Below, piece by piece: positions 1 through 8,346 of a stretch of 29,555 nucleotides of DNA; position 1 is the stretch's first letter; every line of letters begins with the position of its first letter. A program made the position numbers and the translations under genes. The DNA lies in NCBI GenBank assembly GCA_900540685.1, contig UQGS01000023.1, positions 1 through 29,555 on the forward strand, in the 5' to 3' direction. This DNA comes from an uncultured Catenibacterium sp. GTDB lineage: Bacteria > Bacillota_I > Bacilli_A > Erysipelotrichales > Coprobacillaceae. Below the pieces are notes generated by a model. It had not been told where the DNA came from, ran no database searches, and saw only the letters and a program-made list of their open reading frames with translations.

Positions 1-74
1 AAATAAAAAAGACATCAACTTTTTGGATGGTTAAATCCTTAAGTTGATGCCATTGGACTCCCATAAAGGGAGTC
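1..74 (-). terminator. Terminator region downstream of thrS (two hairpins)
   Basis: Read on the minus strand after the thrS stop, a first hairpin has 7-bp arms GACTCCC/GGGAGTC (56-74). A second, longer hairpin follows with arms of about 10 bp at 11-20 and 41-50, including one G-U pair, and ends in a run of U (TTTTTTATTT, 1-10). The second hairpin with its U tract is a good intrinsic terminator. The first may be a processing or stabilising stem. Confidence 0.85.
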
Positions 75-81
75 AAATGCA

Positions 82-1839
82 TTAGTGGCTTAATGTTTTG
101 TTTTCTACTTCTTTATTTAATAATTCTACAAATTCTTCAAAAGTCACTGTAGTCTGTTTCTTTTCACCATGTTTACGATAAGTCACAGTACCATTATCTC
201 TTTCGTTATCACCAAGAACTAACTGATAAGGGATCTTCTTTAACTGTGCTTCTCTGATACGGTAACCAAGCTTTTCATCTCTGTTATCGTTATTTACTCT
301 GAAGTGTGCTTTTCTTAACTTAGCCACAACTTCTTTTGCGTATTTATCATGGTATTCAAGTTTAACTGGGATAACCTGAACCTGAGTAGGTGCTAACCAT
401 AGAGGAAGGTTACCCTTTGTTTCTTCTAGTAAGAAGGCAACGAAACGGTCTAATGAACCAAGGATTGCTCTATGAATAACAACTGGTCTTACCTTATCAC
501 CATTTTCATCAACATAAGTTAATTCGAATCTTTCTGGTAACTGGTAGTCTAACTGGATAGTAGATAAAGTAACATCATGTCCTAATGCACTTCTTACCTG
601 TACATCAAGTTTAGGACCATAGAATGCTGCTTCGCCTTCTGCTTCATAGAATTCTACATCCATTTCTTTTAATACTTCACGTAATTCGTTTTCACTCTTT
701 TCCCATAATTCATCATTACCGAAATATTTTTCTTTGTTGTTCTTATCTCTTAATGATAAACGGAATGAGTAATCTTTAAAACCAAAGTCCTTATATACAT
801 CTAGGATTAAATGTGCAACATTCTTGAATTCCTGAGCAATCTGATCTGGACGACAGAAGATATGTGAATCGTTCTGTGTGAAGGCTCTTGCACGTTCAAT
901 ACCAGTTAAAGCACCACTTGCTTCGAAACGGAAGTCGTTCGCAATTTCTGCAATCTTAACTGGAAGATCACGATATGAATGTAATGTAGATTTATACATA
1001 ACCATATGGTGTGGACAGTTCATTGGTCTTAATACATAGGCTTCATCATCTACTTCCATAGCTGGGAACATATCATCTTTATAATGAGCCCAATGTCCTG
1101 ATTTCTTGTATAACTTAACGTTACCAAGAGATGGTGTCATTACATGTTCATAACCTAATTCTAATTCTTTGTTCATGATGTAATCAGATAATAAACGTCT
1201 TACAGTGAAACCATTTGGTAACCACATTGGTAAACCTTTACCAACAATGTCTGCAAACATGAAGATACCTAATTCTTTACCAAGTCTTCTGTGATCTCTT
1301 TCTTTTGCTTCTTCTAATAACTGAAGATGTGCTTCTAATTCTTCTTTAGATGGGAAACATACACCATAGATTCTCTGAAGAACCTTGTTGTTCTTATCAC
1401 CTTTCCAATAAGCACCAGAATGCTTGATTAACTTGAAGTTCTTACATAATTTAACTGTTTCTACATGTGGACCACGACATAAGTCAGTGAAATCGCCCTG
1501 TGAATAAGTAGTGATTGTACCATCTTCTAAACCATTGATTAAGTCTAGCTTATATTCATCATCCTTGAATTCTTCTAAAGCTTCTTCTTTAGATACTTCA
1601 TGTCTTACGATTCTCTTACCATCTTTACAGATCTTCTTCATTTCTTTTTCAATCTTAGGTAAGTCATCATCAGAAATAGTCTGATCACCTAAATCGATAT
1701 CATAATAGAAACCTTCTTCTACTACTGGACCTACCCAGAACTTAGCCTGTGGGTAAAGATGTTTAACTGCCTGTGCTAATACGTGTGCACATGAATGATT
1801 TAAAGTATTTAAATCTTTGTCATTTAAAAAATCGCTCAT
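82..1839 (-). CDS. thrS: Threonyl-tRNA synthetase lacking the N-terminal TGS domain
   Basis: Charges tRNA-Thr with threonine in the cytoplasm. The 585-residue protein starts almost directly at the editing domain: HSCAH at residues 15-19 and DLCRGPH at 119-125 supply the His/Cys set of the second additional domain. The class II catalytic core follows, with zinc ligands expected at Cys275 (MNCPHH), His326 (DSHIFC) and His456 (HRAILGS), then the anticodon-binding domain from about residue 480. Bacterial ThrRS is usually about 640 residues with a TGS domain of roughly 60 residues first. Here AGGAGGAGA sits just before the ATG, and the T-box terminator lies directly upstream, so the short start is real and no TGS domain is encoded. 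Expression should be governed by the Thr T-box leader. Confidence 0.96.
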   Translation of the reverse strand: MSDFLNDKDLNTLNHSCAHVLAQAVKHLYPQAKFWVGPVVEEGFYYDIDLGDQTISDDDLPKIEKEMKKICKDGKRIVRHEVSKEEALEEFKDDEYKLDLINGLEDGTITTYSQGDFTDLCRGPHVETVKLCKNFKLIKHSGAYWKGDKNNKVLQRIYGVCFPSKEELEAHLQLLEEAKERDHRRLGKELGIFMFADIVGKGLPMWLPNGFTVRRLLSDYIMNKELELGYEHVMTPSLGNVKLYKKSGHWAHYKDDMFPAMEVDDEAYVLRPMNCPHHMVMYKSTLHSYRDLPVKIAEIANDFRFEASGALTGIERARAFTQNDSHIFCRPDQIAQEFKNVAHLILDVYKDFGFKDYSFRLSLRDKNNKEKYFGNDELWEKSENELREVLKEMDVEFYEAEGEAAFYGPKLDVQVRSALGHDVTLSTIQLDYQLPERFELTYVDENGDKVRPVVIHRAILGSLDRFVAFLLEETKGNLPLWLAPTQVQVIPVKLEYHDKYAKEVVAKLRKAHFRVNNDNRDEKLGYRIREAQLKKIPYQLVLGDNERDNGTVTYRKHGEKKQTTVTFEEFVELLNKEVENKTLSH

Positions 1840-1851
1840 ATTCTCCTCCTA

Positions 1852-1887
1852 TAAATAAAAAGAGACTTCATCAAAGGACGAAGTCTC
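1852..1887 (-). terminator. Regulated terminator of the thrS T-box
   Basis: The arms GAGACTTC (1862-1869) and GAAGTCTC (1880-1887) form a strong hairpin followed by TTTTTATTTAT on the minus strand. Its 5' arm adjoins the T-box sequence, so it competes with the antiterminator formed when uncharged tRNA-Thr binds. Confidence 0.9.
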
Positions 1888-2068
1888 GTGTTACCACCTT
1901 TATTCGTTATGCAAAGCATAACCTCTGATCTCTTAACGCGAGTAACGGAATCTCTTTCGAGTTCGGCATCACAGGGAGTACCTTTAAGTAAATATCTTGG
2001 AAGTTTCCACCTGTTCTTCCTCTCTGGTAAGCTTTTATCTTAAAGACATATCCTGTTTCTTAGCTTGT
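1852..2068 (-). promoter_or_regulatory. T-box riboswitch leader of thrS (probable Thr specifier ACU)
   Basis: The leader has the T-box parts in order on the minus strand: AGAGAG, a helix closing GGTGGAAA (Stem I distal part), a Stem III hairpin GTTATGC/GCATAAC (1906-1922), the antiterminator T-box AAGGTGGTAACACG (1887-1900), and a terminator. Aligned with the second T-box in this window, the specifier position falls on ACT (1977-1979), a Thr codon, which matches the downstream gene. The specifier assignment rests on my alignment of the conserved motif after it and is less certain than the T-box call. It fills the 308-base gap between thrS and pyk together with the promoter and the pyk terminator. 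Confidence 0.93.
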
Positions 2069-2074
2069 ACGTTT

Positions 2075-2102
2075 ATTGTACACCTCTTCAATTAATTGTC
2101 AA
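2075..2102 (-). promoter_or_regulatory. Sigma-A promoter of thrS
   Basis: The -35 box is TTGACA (2097-2102) and the -10 box TACAAT (2075-2080), with 16 bases between. It begins directly after the U tract of the pyk terminator and places the transcript start near 2068, just ahead of T-box Stem I. Confidence 0.85.
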
Positions 2103-2135
2103 TAAAGAAAAAAAGGAATAGGTCACCCTATTCCT
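2103..2135 (-). terminator. Intrinsic terminator after pyk
   Basis: A 9-bp stem, AGGAATAGG/CCTATTCCT with a 4-base loop (2114-2135), is followed on the minus strand by TTTTTTTCTTT. It ends the pfkA-pyk unit immediately before the thrS promoter. Confidence 0.93.
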
Positions 2136-2147
2136 GATTATCAAAAA

Positions 2148-3578
2148 TTATTTGATTGTAACGATTTCTAAGTAGCTTGTTAAACCAGAAACACCTGGAG
2201 TACCACCAGTTACGATTACCTGTTCACCAGCTGTAATACCGTTTTCCTTAGCGATAACCATTGCAAGATCCATTAAACCTTCTCTTGATTTCATAGATTT
2301 GCAAAGTACAGGTTTAACACCCCAGTTAAGAGCTAATTTCTTAACTGTATCATCAGATGGAGTTGGAGCGATGATTGGGCAATGTGGTCTATAACGTGAC
2401 ATACGCTTAGCAGTAGCACCTGTTTCAGTGAATGCGATGATAGCTGAAACGTTGAAGTTAGCAGCAATTTCAGCAACTGACATACAGATAGCTTCTGAAG
2501 AGTTAGTGTTATCAGCAGTTCTGATAGCTCTTCTTAAGATTGAAGCGTAATCTAAGTTTTCTTCGATCTTATGAGCAATCTTGTTCATAGTTGATACTGC
2601 TTCTTCAGGATATTTACCCTGAGCAGATTCACCAGATAACATGATAGCATCAGTACCATCATAGATAGCGTTAGCTACGTCAGATACTTCAGCTCTTGTT
2701 GGTCTTGGGTTTTCCTGCATAGATTCAAGCATCTGAGTTGCAGTAATAACAACCTTACCAGCAGCATTACATTTCTTGATAATTGACTTCTGGATTAGAG
2801 GTACATCTTCAGCAGGTACTTCTACACCTAAGTCACCACGAGCAACCATGATACCATCAGATACTTCGATGATTTCGTCGATGTTTTCAACACCTTCAAC
2901 ACATTCAATCTTTGGTAATACTTTGATATCTGGCTTACCGTTTTCAGCAAGTAATTTCTTAATATCTAATACGTCCTGTTTTCTTCTTACAAATGAAGCA
3001 GCGATGAAGTTAACATCCTGTTTGCAACCGAAGATTAAGTCATTCTTATCTTTTTCTGATAAGAATTCGAACTGTAACTTAGTACCTGGAACGTTGATAC
3101 CACGAGTGTTCTTAACTCTACCATCGTTAGCAGCTACACAGTAAATATCTGTACCTTCAACATGGTCAACTAATAATGCAACCTGACCATCGTTAACTAA
3201 GATATAAGCACCTGGCTTAACATCCTTGTATAATTCCTTATAAGAAATTGTGAAACGATCTGCAGAACCAACAATTTCTTCTGGAGTGATTACAGAAACC
3301 TGACCTTTCTTGAATTCAGTGAATCCACCTTCGAAAGCGCCAGTACGGATTTCAGGACCTTTAGTATCAAGCATGATTGCTACATCAGTACCAAGTTCCT
3401 TATTTACTTCTCTTAAAGTATCCATCTTCATGGCATGTTCTTCATAATCACCATGAGAGAAGTTACAACGCATTACGTTCATACCAGCTTTAATAAGCTT
3501 CTTTAACATTTCTTTATCCTGTGAAGCAGGACCAATAGTACAAACAATTTTTGTTTTTTTCATTTTTTCTTTAACCAT
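2148..3578 (-). CDS. pyk: Pyruvate kinase
   Basis: Converts phosphoenolpyruvate and ADP to pyruvate and ATP, the last step of glycolysis. The 476-residue protein shows KIVCTIGPAS near the N-terminus, the catalytic Lys in VLPKIE (about residue 223), the signature MVARGDLGVE (244-253) and ATQMLESM. It has the length of E. coli-type enzymes and lacks the extra C-terminal PEP-utiliser domain of Bacillus pyruvate kinase. I place the start at 3578 (protein begins MVKEKMKK) because AAGGAG lies 6 bases upstream; the ATG 18 bases further upstream has no ribosome site. It follows pfkA after 68 bases with no terminator and no convincing promoter, so the two are probably one transcript. Confidence 0.97.
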   Translation of the reverse strand: MVKEKMKKTKIVCTIGPASQDKEMLKKLIKAGMNVMRCNFSHGDYEEHAMKMDTLREVNKELGTDVAIMLDTKGPEIRTGAFEGGFTEFKKGQVSVITPEEIVGSADRFTISYKELYKDVKPGAYILVNDGQVALLVDHVEGTDIYCVAANDGRVKNTRGINVPGTKLQFEFLSEKDKNDLIFGCKQDVNFIAASFVRRKQDVLDIKKLLAENGKPDIKVLPKIECVEGVENIDEIIEVSDGIMVARGDLGVEVPAEDVPLIQKSIIKKCNAAGKVVITATQMLESMQENPRPTRAEVSDVANAIYDGTDAIMLSGESAQGKYPEEAVSTMNKIAHKIEENLDYASILRRAIRTADNTNSSEAICMSVAEIAANFNVSAIIAFTETGATAKRMSRYRPHCPIIAPTPSDDTVKKLALNWGVKPVLCKSMKSREGLMDLAMVIAKENGITAGEQVIVTGGTPGVSGLTSYLEIVTIK

Positions 3579-3646
3579 TTTAGACTCCTTAATCAACCAA
3601 ATAAATTTACACTCCGTTATATATATTTAACAAACACACTTAGAAA

Positions 3647-4606
3647 TTAACGTAACTTCTGAGCGTCTTCGTAAATACCAGCATCAGCTACATGCTTATG
3701 ACTTAATACTTCTGTGATAGGGAAAGCAGTGATCTGACCATGTACTTCACCTACGCAAAGTCCACCTTTACCTTCTTCAAGAAGTTCTACAGCCTTAACA
3801 CCCATACGGCTTGCTAAGACACGGTCTCTTGCAGTTGGTCTACCACCACGCTGTAAATGACCTAAGACATTTGCACGAGTTTCGAAACCTGTTGCAGCTT
3901 CGACTTTCTTTGCTAATTCATTGACATCAGTGATATGTTCAGTAATAACCACGATAGCATGGTCCTTATCAGATGCCTTTGACTGTTTTAATCTTTCGAT
4001 AATCTTATCTTCATCATAACCAGTATCAGAAGTGATTACTAGTTCAGCACCAGCTGCGATACCTGCATTAATTGCAAGGTCACCACATCTTCTACCCATT
4101 ACTTCAAGGATAGTACATCTCTGATGTGAAGAAGAAGTATCTCTTAATCTATCTAATGCTTCAACAATTGTATTTAATGCAGTATCAAATCCAATTGTGA
4201 AATCAGTATCAGGAATATCATTGTCAATTGTTCCAGGAAGACCAATACAATTTACTCCCATTTCTGTAAGCTTTAAAGCACCATTGTATGAACCGTCACC
4301 ACCGATGACTACTAATGCTTCCATACCTACTTTTTTCATCTGTTCGATTGCTTCTTTTCTGATTTCAGGATCTTTGAATTCAGGGAAACGAGCAGACTTT
4401 AACATAGTACCACCATTATTGATGATATTACGAGTACTATGACGATCAAATTTCATGAATTTACCTTCATGAAGACCCTTATAGCCAAGTCTAACGCCAT
4501 ATACTTCAATACCCTTGTTAAGACAAGTTCTAGCTACTGCACGAATTGCAGCGTTCATTCCAGGAGCATCTCCCCCAGAAGTTAATACACCAATACACTT
4601 AACCAT
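3647..4606 (-). CDS. pfkA: ATP-dependent 6-phosphofructokinase
   Basis: Phosphorylates fructose 6-phosphate to fructose 1,6-bisphosphate, the committed step of glycolysis. The 319 residues equal the usual bacterial PfkA length. Visible motifs are the nucleotide loop GGDAPG (11-16), GGDGS (102-106, the Gly at 104 typical of ATP rather than PPi users), the catalytic TIDND (126-130) and MGRRCGDLA (about 170-178), part of the substrate site. AGAGGAGA precedes the ATG. It has its own promoter upstream and is followed by pyk, a pairing also found in Bacillus. Confidence 0.97.
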   Translation of the reverse strand: MVKCIGVLTSGGDAPGMNAAIRAVARTCLNKGIEVYGVRLGYKGLHEGKFMKFDRHSTRNIINNGGTMLKSARFPEFKDPEIRKEAIEQMKKVGMEALVVIGGDGSYNGALKLTEMGVNCIGLPGTIDNDIPDTDFTIGFDTALNTIVEALDRLRDTSSSHQRCTILEVMGRRCGDLAINAGIAAGAELVITSDTGYDEDKIIERLKQSKASDKDHAIVVITEHITDVNELAKKVEAATGFETRANVLGHLQRGGRPTARDRVLASRMGVKAVELLEEGKGGLCVGEVHGQITAFPITEVLSHKHVADAGIYEDAQKLR

Positions 4607-4654
4607 TTTTTTCTCCTCTCAACTTATGAATTATATTCAAAACCATTCTAGCAT

Positions 4655-4708
4655 AATTGTTCGTTCCTTACCATCAACAATTCTATTCCAATCAAAATTC
4701 TTAGTCAA
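4655..4708 (-). promoter_or_regulatory. pfkA promoter with overlapping inverted repeat
   Basis: The -35 TTGACT (4703-4708) overlaps the dnaI stop codon; the -10 TAGAAT (4680-4685) lies 17 bases away. A 7-bp inverted repeat, AATTGTT (4676-4682) and AACAATT (4655-4661) separated by 14 bases, overlaps the -10 and the start region, so it could be an operator. A further extended -10 (TGCTAGAAT) lies just downstream, near 4646-4654. There is no terminator between dnaI and pfkA, so some readthrough from the replication operon is likely. Confidence 0.75.
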
Positions 4709-5597
4709 TAATTATTTCACAACATAGCGCTTTCATTTTAGAAACAATATTTTTCGCTCTAAGCTGTTCACGTTTATCATTATATTTATTCGTGTAAATC
4801 GTTTCCAAGTCTTCAAAACCATAGGCAGAAGTCATGAAAGTAGGCAATTCATTCAAAATGCGATAGTCTAAAATCATCGCAAGAACTTCATCCCTAGACC
4901 AGTTAGTGACATTTTCTTCACCTACACTATCTAGAAGTAAATAAGGTATGTTTTTTACAAGTTCTACTAAAGATGTATCTTCATTTGAATTGAAGCTTGC
5001 TTTCACATCAGCCATAAGTGTAGGAACATGACAAAGCCCCACTTCATAGCCACGTCTTGCAAGTGCGTTCATCATACCTGCCATGAATTTCGTACGAGTT
5101 GGACCACCACATACTAAAAAACCTTTAGTTTGTGGTTTGTTGATATATTCAATCAATTGTTTAGTCAAAATGATTGTACTTGCATCATTTTTATTTATTG
5201 CTTCATTCGCAATATCCTTGAGGCTTGTCAATGCAAGTCTAGTAGACATGTTATTGTAATGAAAGCGAGAAAGGAGCTGATCATTTTCATGCTTTTCAAG
5301 GCCATAAATACAGCTTTTGACATCACGATGGACATAAGAATCATAGCTCAAAGTAATCTGCTGACCCTTATTCATCTTAGGACATTCATTGATTCCATGA
5401 CAATGTAAACAAGGTTCATGATCATCCACATAGGCAAGTAAATCAACCCAGGCATCTTCTAAAGCCTTTTGATTTAAATGATTCTTTTCTATGAATTCTC
5501 TAATATCCTGTCTTTTGATTAATTCCTGTAGACTTTGATTTCTTGTATTTTCTAATTCTTTATCAAATGAAAGCATCTGACCTGCTTTAATCATCAT
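4701..5597 (-). CDS. dnaI: Primosomal helicase loader DnaI, with a degenerate P-loop
   Basis: In Bacillus, DnaI is the AAA+ loader that places the DnaC helicase on DNA with help from DnaB and DnaD. This 298-residue protein has the two-part layout: an N-terminal domain with a Cys/His cluster (CLHCHGINEC, 63-72) resembling the zinc-binding helicase-contact domain, and a C-terminal AAA+ domain from about residue 158. The Walker A region reads GGPTRTKF (164-171): the Lys is kept, but the second Gly and the Ser/Thr of GxxxxGK[ST] are lost. Walker B reads LLLDSVGEE (220-228) instead of the usual DD. The sensor-like TSAYGF (256-261) remains. The start overlaps the dnaB stop by 4 bases, with GGAGG upstream. 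Context makes the family call firm; whether it hydrolyses ATP is doubtful. Confidence 0.87.
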   Translation of the reverse strand: MMIKAGQMLSFDKELENTRNQSLQELIKRQDIREFIEKNHLNQKALEDAWVDLLAYVDDHEPCLHCHGINECPKMNKGQQITLSYDSYVHRDVKSCIYGLEKHENDQLLSRFHYNNMSTRLALTSLKDIANEAINKNDASTIILTKQLIEYINKPQTKGFLVCGGPTRTKFMAGMMNALARRGYEVGLCHVPTLMADVKASFNSNEDTSLVELVKNIPYLLLDSVGEENVTNWSRDEVLAMILDYRILNELPTFMTSAYGFEDLETIYTNKYNDKREQLRAKNIVSKMKALCCEIIID

Positions 5598-6829
5598 AGA
5601 TCACCTCCTAGACCTTCCATCAATCGTCTTAATTCTTCTTGATCCTGTACACTGACTTCTACAGGTTTAGTTTCTTTTTTCTTTGTAGTCTTCTTGATTG
5701 TTTGAGGTTTTGTGTTATGAACCTCCTGATAGGCATCACGGGCACTCTTTAATCCTTTTCTCACCCATGAAGCCCCTATTGTTTCACAATAGTTCTTGTC
5801 TAGTCGTCCATTACTTCTACCTAGGACATACTCTATCAACATATTAGTGACTGCAGGAGTAAGTCCTAAAGCCATCAATGATTCCGCAATATTAAGATCA
5901 TGAAGGGCAGGTTCTTTTCCTCCCTGCTTATTCTTCAATAACTGATAAGGAGAGATTGTCTCTAGATATCTGAAGTGTTTGTTTAAGTTATCATCATCAG
6001 TTTGTGGTGAAACATGTTGAATTGGCTGAGTATGATAGACTTCTTTAAGAGAACTTGCTGAGTCAGCACTATAATAACGTTTTGCCTGTTCTACTAAAGA
6101 CTTACGACTAAACTTACCTTCCACAATCGCATCTTTAACCATTAATGCGAGAGAGAGTTGATCAATCGCATAAAGAGTCGCTATCTGCTTAATTGTATCT
6201 TCATTACGATTCACTATTTTCATAGGAACCTGATAATCTTTTAATGTTTCATAGAAGAGAGTGAGATCATAGTTAATAATAGGACGTTCACTTTCTTCTT
6301 CTTGATAACCTGATTCATGTCTTAATGGTTTATTTTGTGATAGATCAATCGTGAAGACATCTTCAAAGCGAGAAGTGACTTCTTCATAGTCAGTAAGTTT
6401 TTCTAATCCTGAACGGAAGTAATTCTTTGTCTTGGTATATTCTTCTACACCTATTGTCTTCTGTAATAAACCTGCAAGTATCTGGTTTCTAAAGAATGAA
6501 TTGACAGATAGAGGTGTCATGAGATGAAAGATATAAACACCCTGTCCTTCTGATTCCTTATAATAAGATTTAAGTAAGCTTAACCCTTCTAATGTTTTTC
6601 TTGCCTGGTCAAGTTCTTCTAGATCTAGATTTAAAGCCATAGTCAAGCGACTGATGGCGCAGGGCTGATGGAAATGACGCATACGCATAGATTCTACATT
6701 GAGATACATATAAAGGCTATAAGCCTGTGTTTTAAGTAGTGGGGCATATAAATAAGTAAGAATATCACAATCATTGACAGTTAATGGTAATGAACGTTCA
6801 CTTAAATATACATCTGTCGCATATAACAT
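5594..6829 (-). CDS. dnaB: Replication initiation and membrane attachment protein DnaB
   Basis: This is the Gram-positive DnaB (not the E. coli helicase of that name), which with DnaD and DnaI recruits the replicative helicase at oriC and at stalled forks. The 411-residue protein has an N-terminal winged-helix-like region, a middle part, and a C-terminal DnaB/DnaD-type domain around residues 315-375 ending in a helix with the aromatic pattern seen in the family (NYCETIGASW). A Lys-rich tail with KKTTKKKETK follows. It begins 1 base after the coaE stop, with AAAGGAGG inside the coaE end, and overlaps dnaI by 4 bases. The order coaE-dnaB-dnaI supports the identification; nrdR, often between coaE and dnaB in Bacillus, is absent. 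Confidence 0.9.
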   Translation of the reverse strand: MLYATDVYLSERSLPLTVNDCDILTYLYAPLLKTQAYSLYMYLNVESMRMRHFHQPCAISRLTMALNLDLEELDQARKTLEGLSLLKSYYKESEGQGVYIFHLMTPLSVNSFFRNQILAGLLQKTIGVEEYTKTKNYFRSGLEKLTDYEEVTSRFEDVFTIDLSQNKPLRHESGYQEEESERPIINYDLTLFYETLKDYQVPMKIVNRNEDTIKQIATLYAIDQLSLALMVKDAIVEGKFSRKSLVEQAKRYYSADSASSLKEVYHTQPIQHVSPQTDDDNLNKHFRYLETISPYQLLKNKQGGKEPALHDLNIAESLMALGLTPAVTNMLIEYVLGRSNGRLDKNYCETIGASWVRKGLKSARDAYQEVHNTKPQTIKKTTKKKETKPVEVSVQDQEELRRLMEGLGGDL

Positions 6830-6830
6830 C

Positions 6831-7403
6831 TTATTCCACCTCCTTTAATACTTTGAGTATTTCTTTTTCTAAATCATAATAGTTTGTATTGTTTCTAATG
6901 ATATAGTCAGCACGTTGTTCTTTGTCTTCTAAAGACATCTGGTTTCTAATACGATCAAGAGCCTGAGTACGTGTACAATGGTCACGTGATAAGACTCTTT
7001 GTATCTGTGTTTCTTTATCACAGCTGACTACTATTGTAGAGTCACATAAATCATCCCAGCCAGCTTCAAAGAGTAGTGGTACATCAATAAAGACAAGATT
7101 GTTTTTAGATTGTTTGATTTTTTGTACAATAACACTTCTGATATAAGGATGAAGGATTCCTTCTAAATAGTTCTTTTCATCCTGATTATTAAAGATAATA
7201 TCTGCAAGCTTTTGTCTATTAATGATTCCATTATCAAGTACAGGAAAGTGTTCTATCACCTGTTTAAAAGCTTTAGTTCCAGGTTCTAAGGCATGACGTG
7301 AGATATCATCTGCATCAATGACTTCATAGCCATGAGTCATGAGATAATAACTGACAGTACTCTTACCACTCGCAATACCACCTGTGAGTCCTATGACCTG
7401 CAT
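6831..7403 (-). CDS. coaE: Dephospho-CoA kinase
   Basis: Catalyses the last step of coenzyme A synthesis, phosphorylating the 3'-hydroxyl of dephospho-CoA. The 190-residue protein has a clear P-loop GLTGGIASGKST (5-16), the DADDISR stretch (31-37) and a lid with RxxxR character near residues 125-145, all as in CoaE. The start lies inside the end of the oxidoreductase gene (13-base overlap), with TTGGAG six bases before the ATG. It is commonly linked to mutM and polA in Bacillota, as here. Confidence 0.95.
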   Translation of the reverse strand: MQVIGLTGGIASGKSTVSYYLMTHGYEVIDADDISRHALEPGTKAFKQVIEHFPVLDNGIINRQKLADIIFNNQDEKNYLEGILHPYIRSVIVQKIKQSKNNLVFIDVPLLFEAGWDDLCDSTIVVSCDKETQIQRVLSRDHCTRTQALDRIRNQMSLEDKEQRADYIIRNNTNYYDLEKEILKVLKEVE

Positions 7404-8344
7404 ATTGTTTCTCCAATACGTTCCATAAGTTCAATACAATCAATACTATCTTGATGACTCATACGATCACTTTCTACCTTTATATACGCAATCGCTTCAT
7501 GACATGCTGCAATTTCAGTATGGAAATCATCAATATCATAAGGGATTTCTCCTGTAAAAGATTCACCATTAAATGAAATGACAGCTTTTGTAGGACGATA
7601 GAATGGATCTAGAGTAATTGTACCTTTTGTACCTGTGATGATCATATCTTTTCTTACTGGTCCATCAAGTGAAGCTTCCATAAAAGCTTTCACACCATTT
7701 TCAAATTCTAGAGTAATCGAATCATGTACATCCACACCATGCTCTATTTTCACATTATTAGAAATAGAGACAACAGGACTCTTCACAAAATCTAAAACAG
7801 TCGCAATATTATAAATACCTGTATCATATAATGCGCCACCCTGTTTTGGATCATATATATAAGATTGTTCTGTGTAAGGTACAATGGATTGGAAATGGTT
7901 TTCTATAGAAACAATATCTCCAATAATACCTTTTTCTATTTCTTTATGTACTTGATTGATCATTGGAATAAATCTAGATTTCATTGCCTCCATAAAGAAG
8001 ACATGATTCTTTTCTGAGTACTCACAGAGTGTTCTTATTTCTTCACCTGTTAAGGTGGCTGGTTTTTCTACTAATACAGCTTTATGATGCTTCATTGCTT
8101 CTAATGCATACTTGTAATGAGAGGCATGTGGTAAAGCGATATAGACAATATCTACATCCTCATCTTCAAGTAATTTGATATAGTCATCATAGAGCTTTTC
8201 TGGATGATAGAGTTCTTTAAATTGTTGTCTTTTTTCTGGATTATGTGATGCGCCTGCATACAAGCATGCTTCATCAAAATGAGAGAGACTCTCACAGAAT
8301 CTCTGGGCTATTCTTCCGAGTCCTATAACACCCCAATTCAACAT
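7391..8344 (-). CDS. Gfo/Idh/MocA-family NAD(P)-dependent oxidoreductase
   Basis: The 317-residue protein has an N-terminal Rossmann fold (GVIGLGRIA, 5-13) and the family motif EKPATL (93-98) that holds the catalytic Lys, followed by the C-terminal alpha/beta domain of this family. Members oxidise or reduce sugars, inositols and related compounds; the substrate here cannot be read from sequence. It sits between mutM and coaE, 2 bases after mutM, using the AGGAGG inside the last codons of mutM, and overlaps coaE by 13 bases. It is therefore translated as part of a replication/repair operon in which it is not usually found. The overall type resembles dihydrodiol dehydrogenase-like members. Confidence 0.9.
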   Translation of the reverse strand: MLNWGVIGLGRIAQRFCESLSHFDEACLYAGASHNPEKRQQFKELYHPEKLYDDYIKLLEDEDVDIVYIALPHASHYKYALEAMKHHKAVLVEKPATLTGEEIRTLCEYSEKNHVFFMEAMKSRFIPMINQVHKEIEKGIIGDIVSIENHFQSIVPYTEQSYIYDPKQGGALYDTGIYNIATVLDFVKSPVVSISNNVKIEHGVDVHDSITLEFENGVKAFMEASLDGPVRKDMIITGTKGTITLDPFYRPTKAVISFNGESFTGEIPYDIDDFHTEIAACHEAIAYIKVESDRMSHQDSIDCIELMERIGETICRS

Positions 8345-8346
8345 AT

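Noticed and set aside
2776..3144. Plus-strand open frame of 122 codons inside pyk, and similar plus-strand frames inside other genes (for example 17147-17551 and 21986-22471)
   Set aside because: They are antisense shadows of well-supported genes, low in complexity (rich in Ser, Thr, Ile), with no ribosome sites or recognisable motifs.
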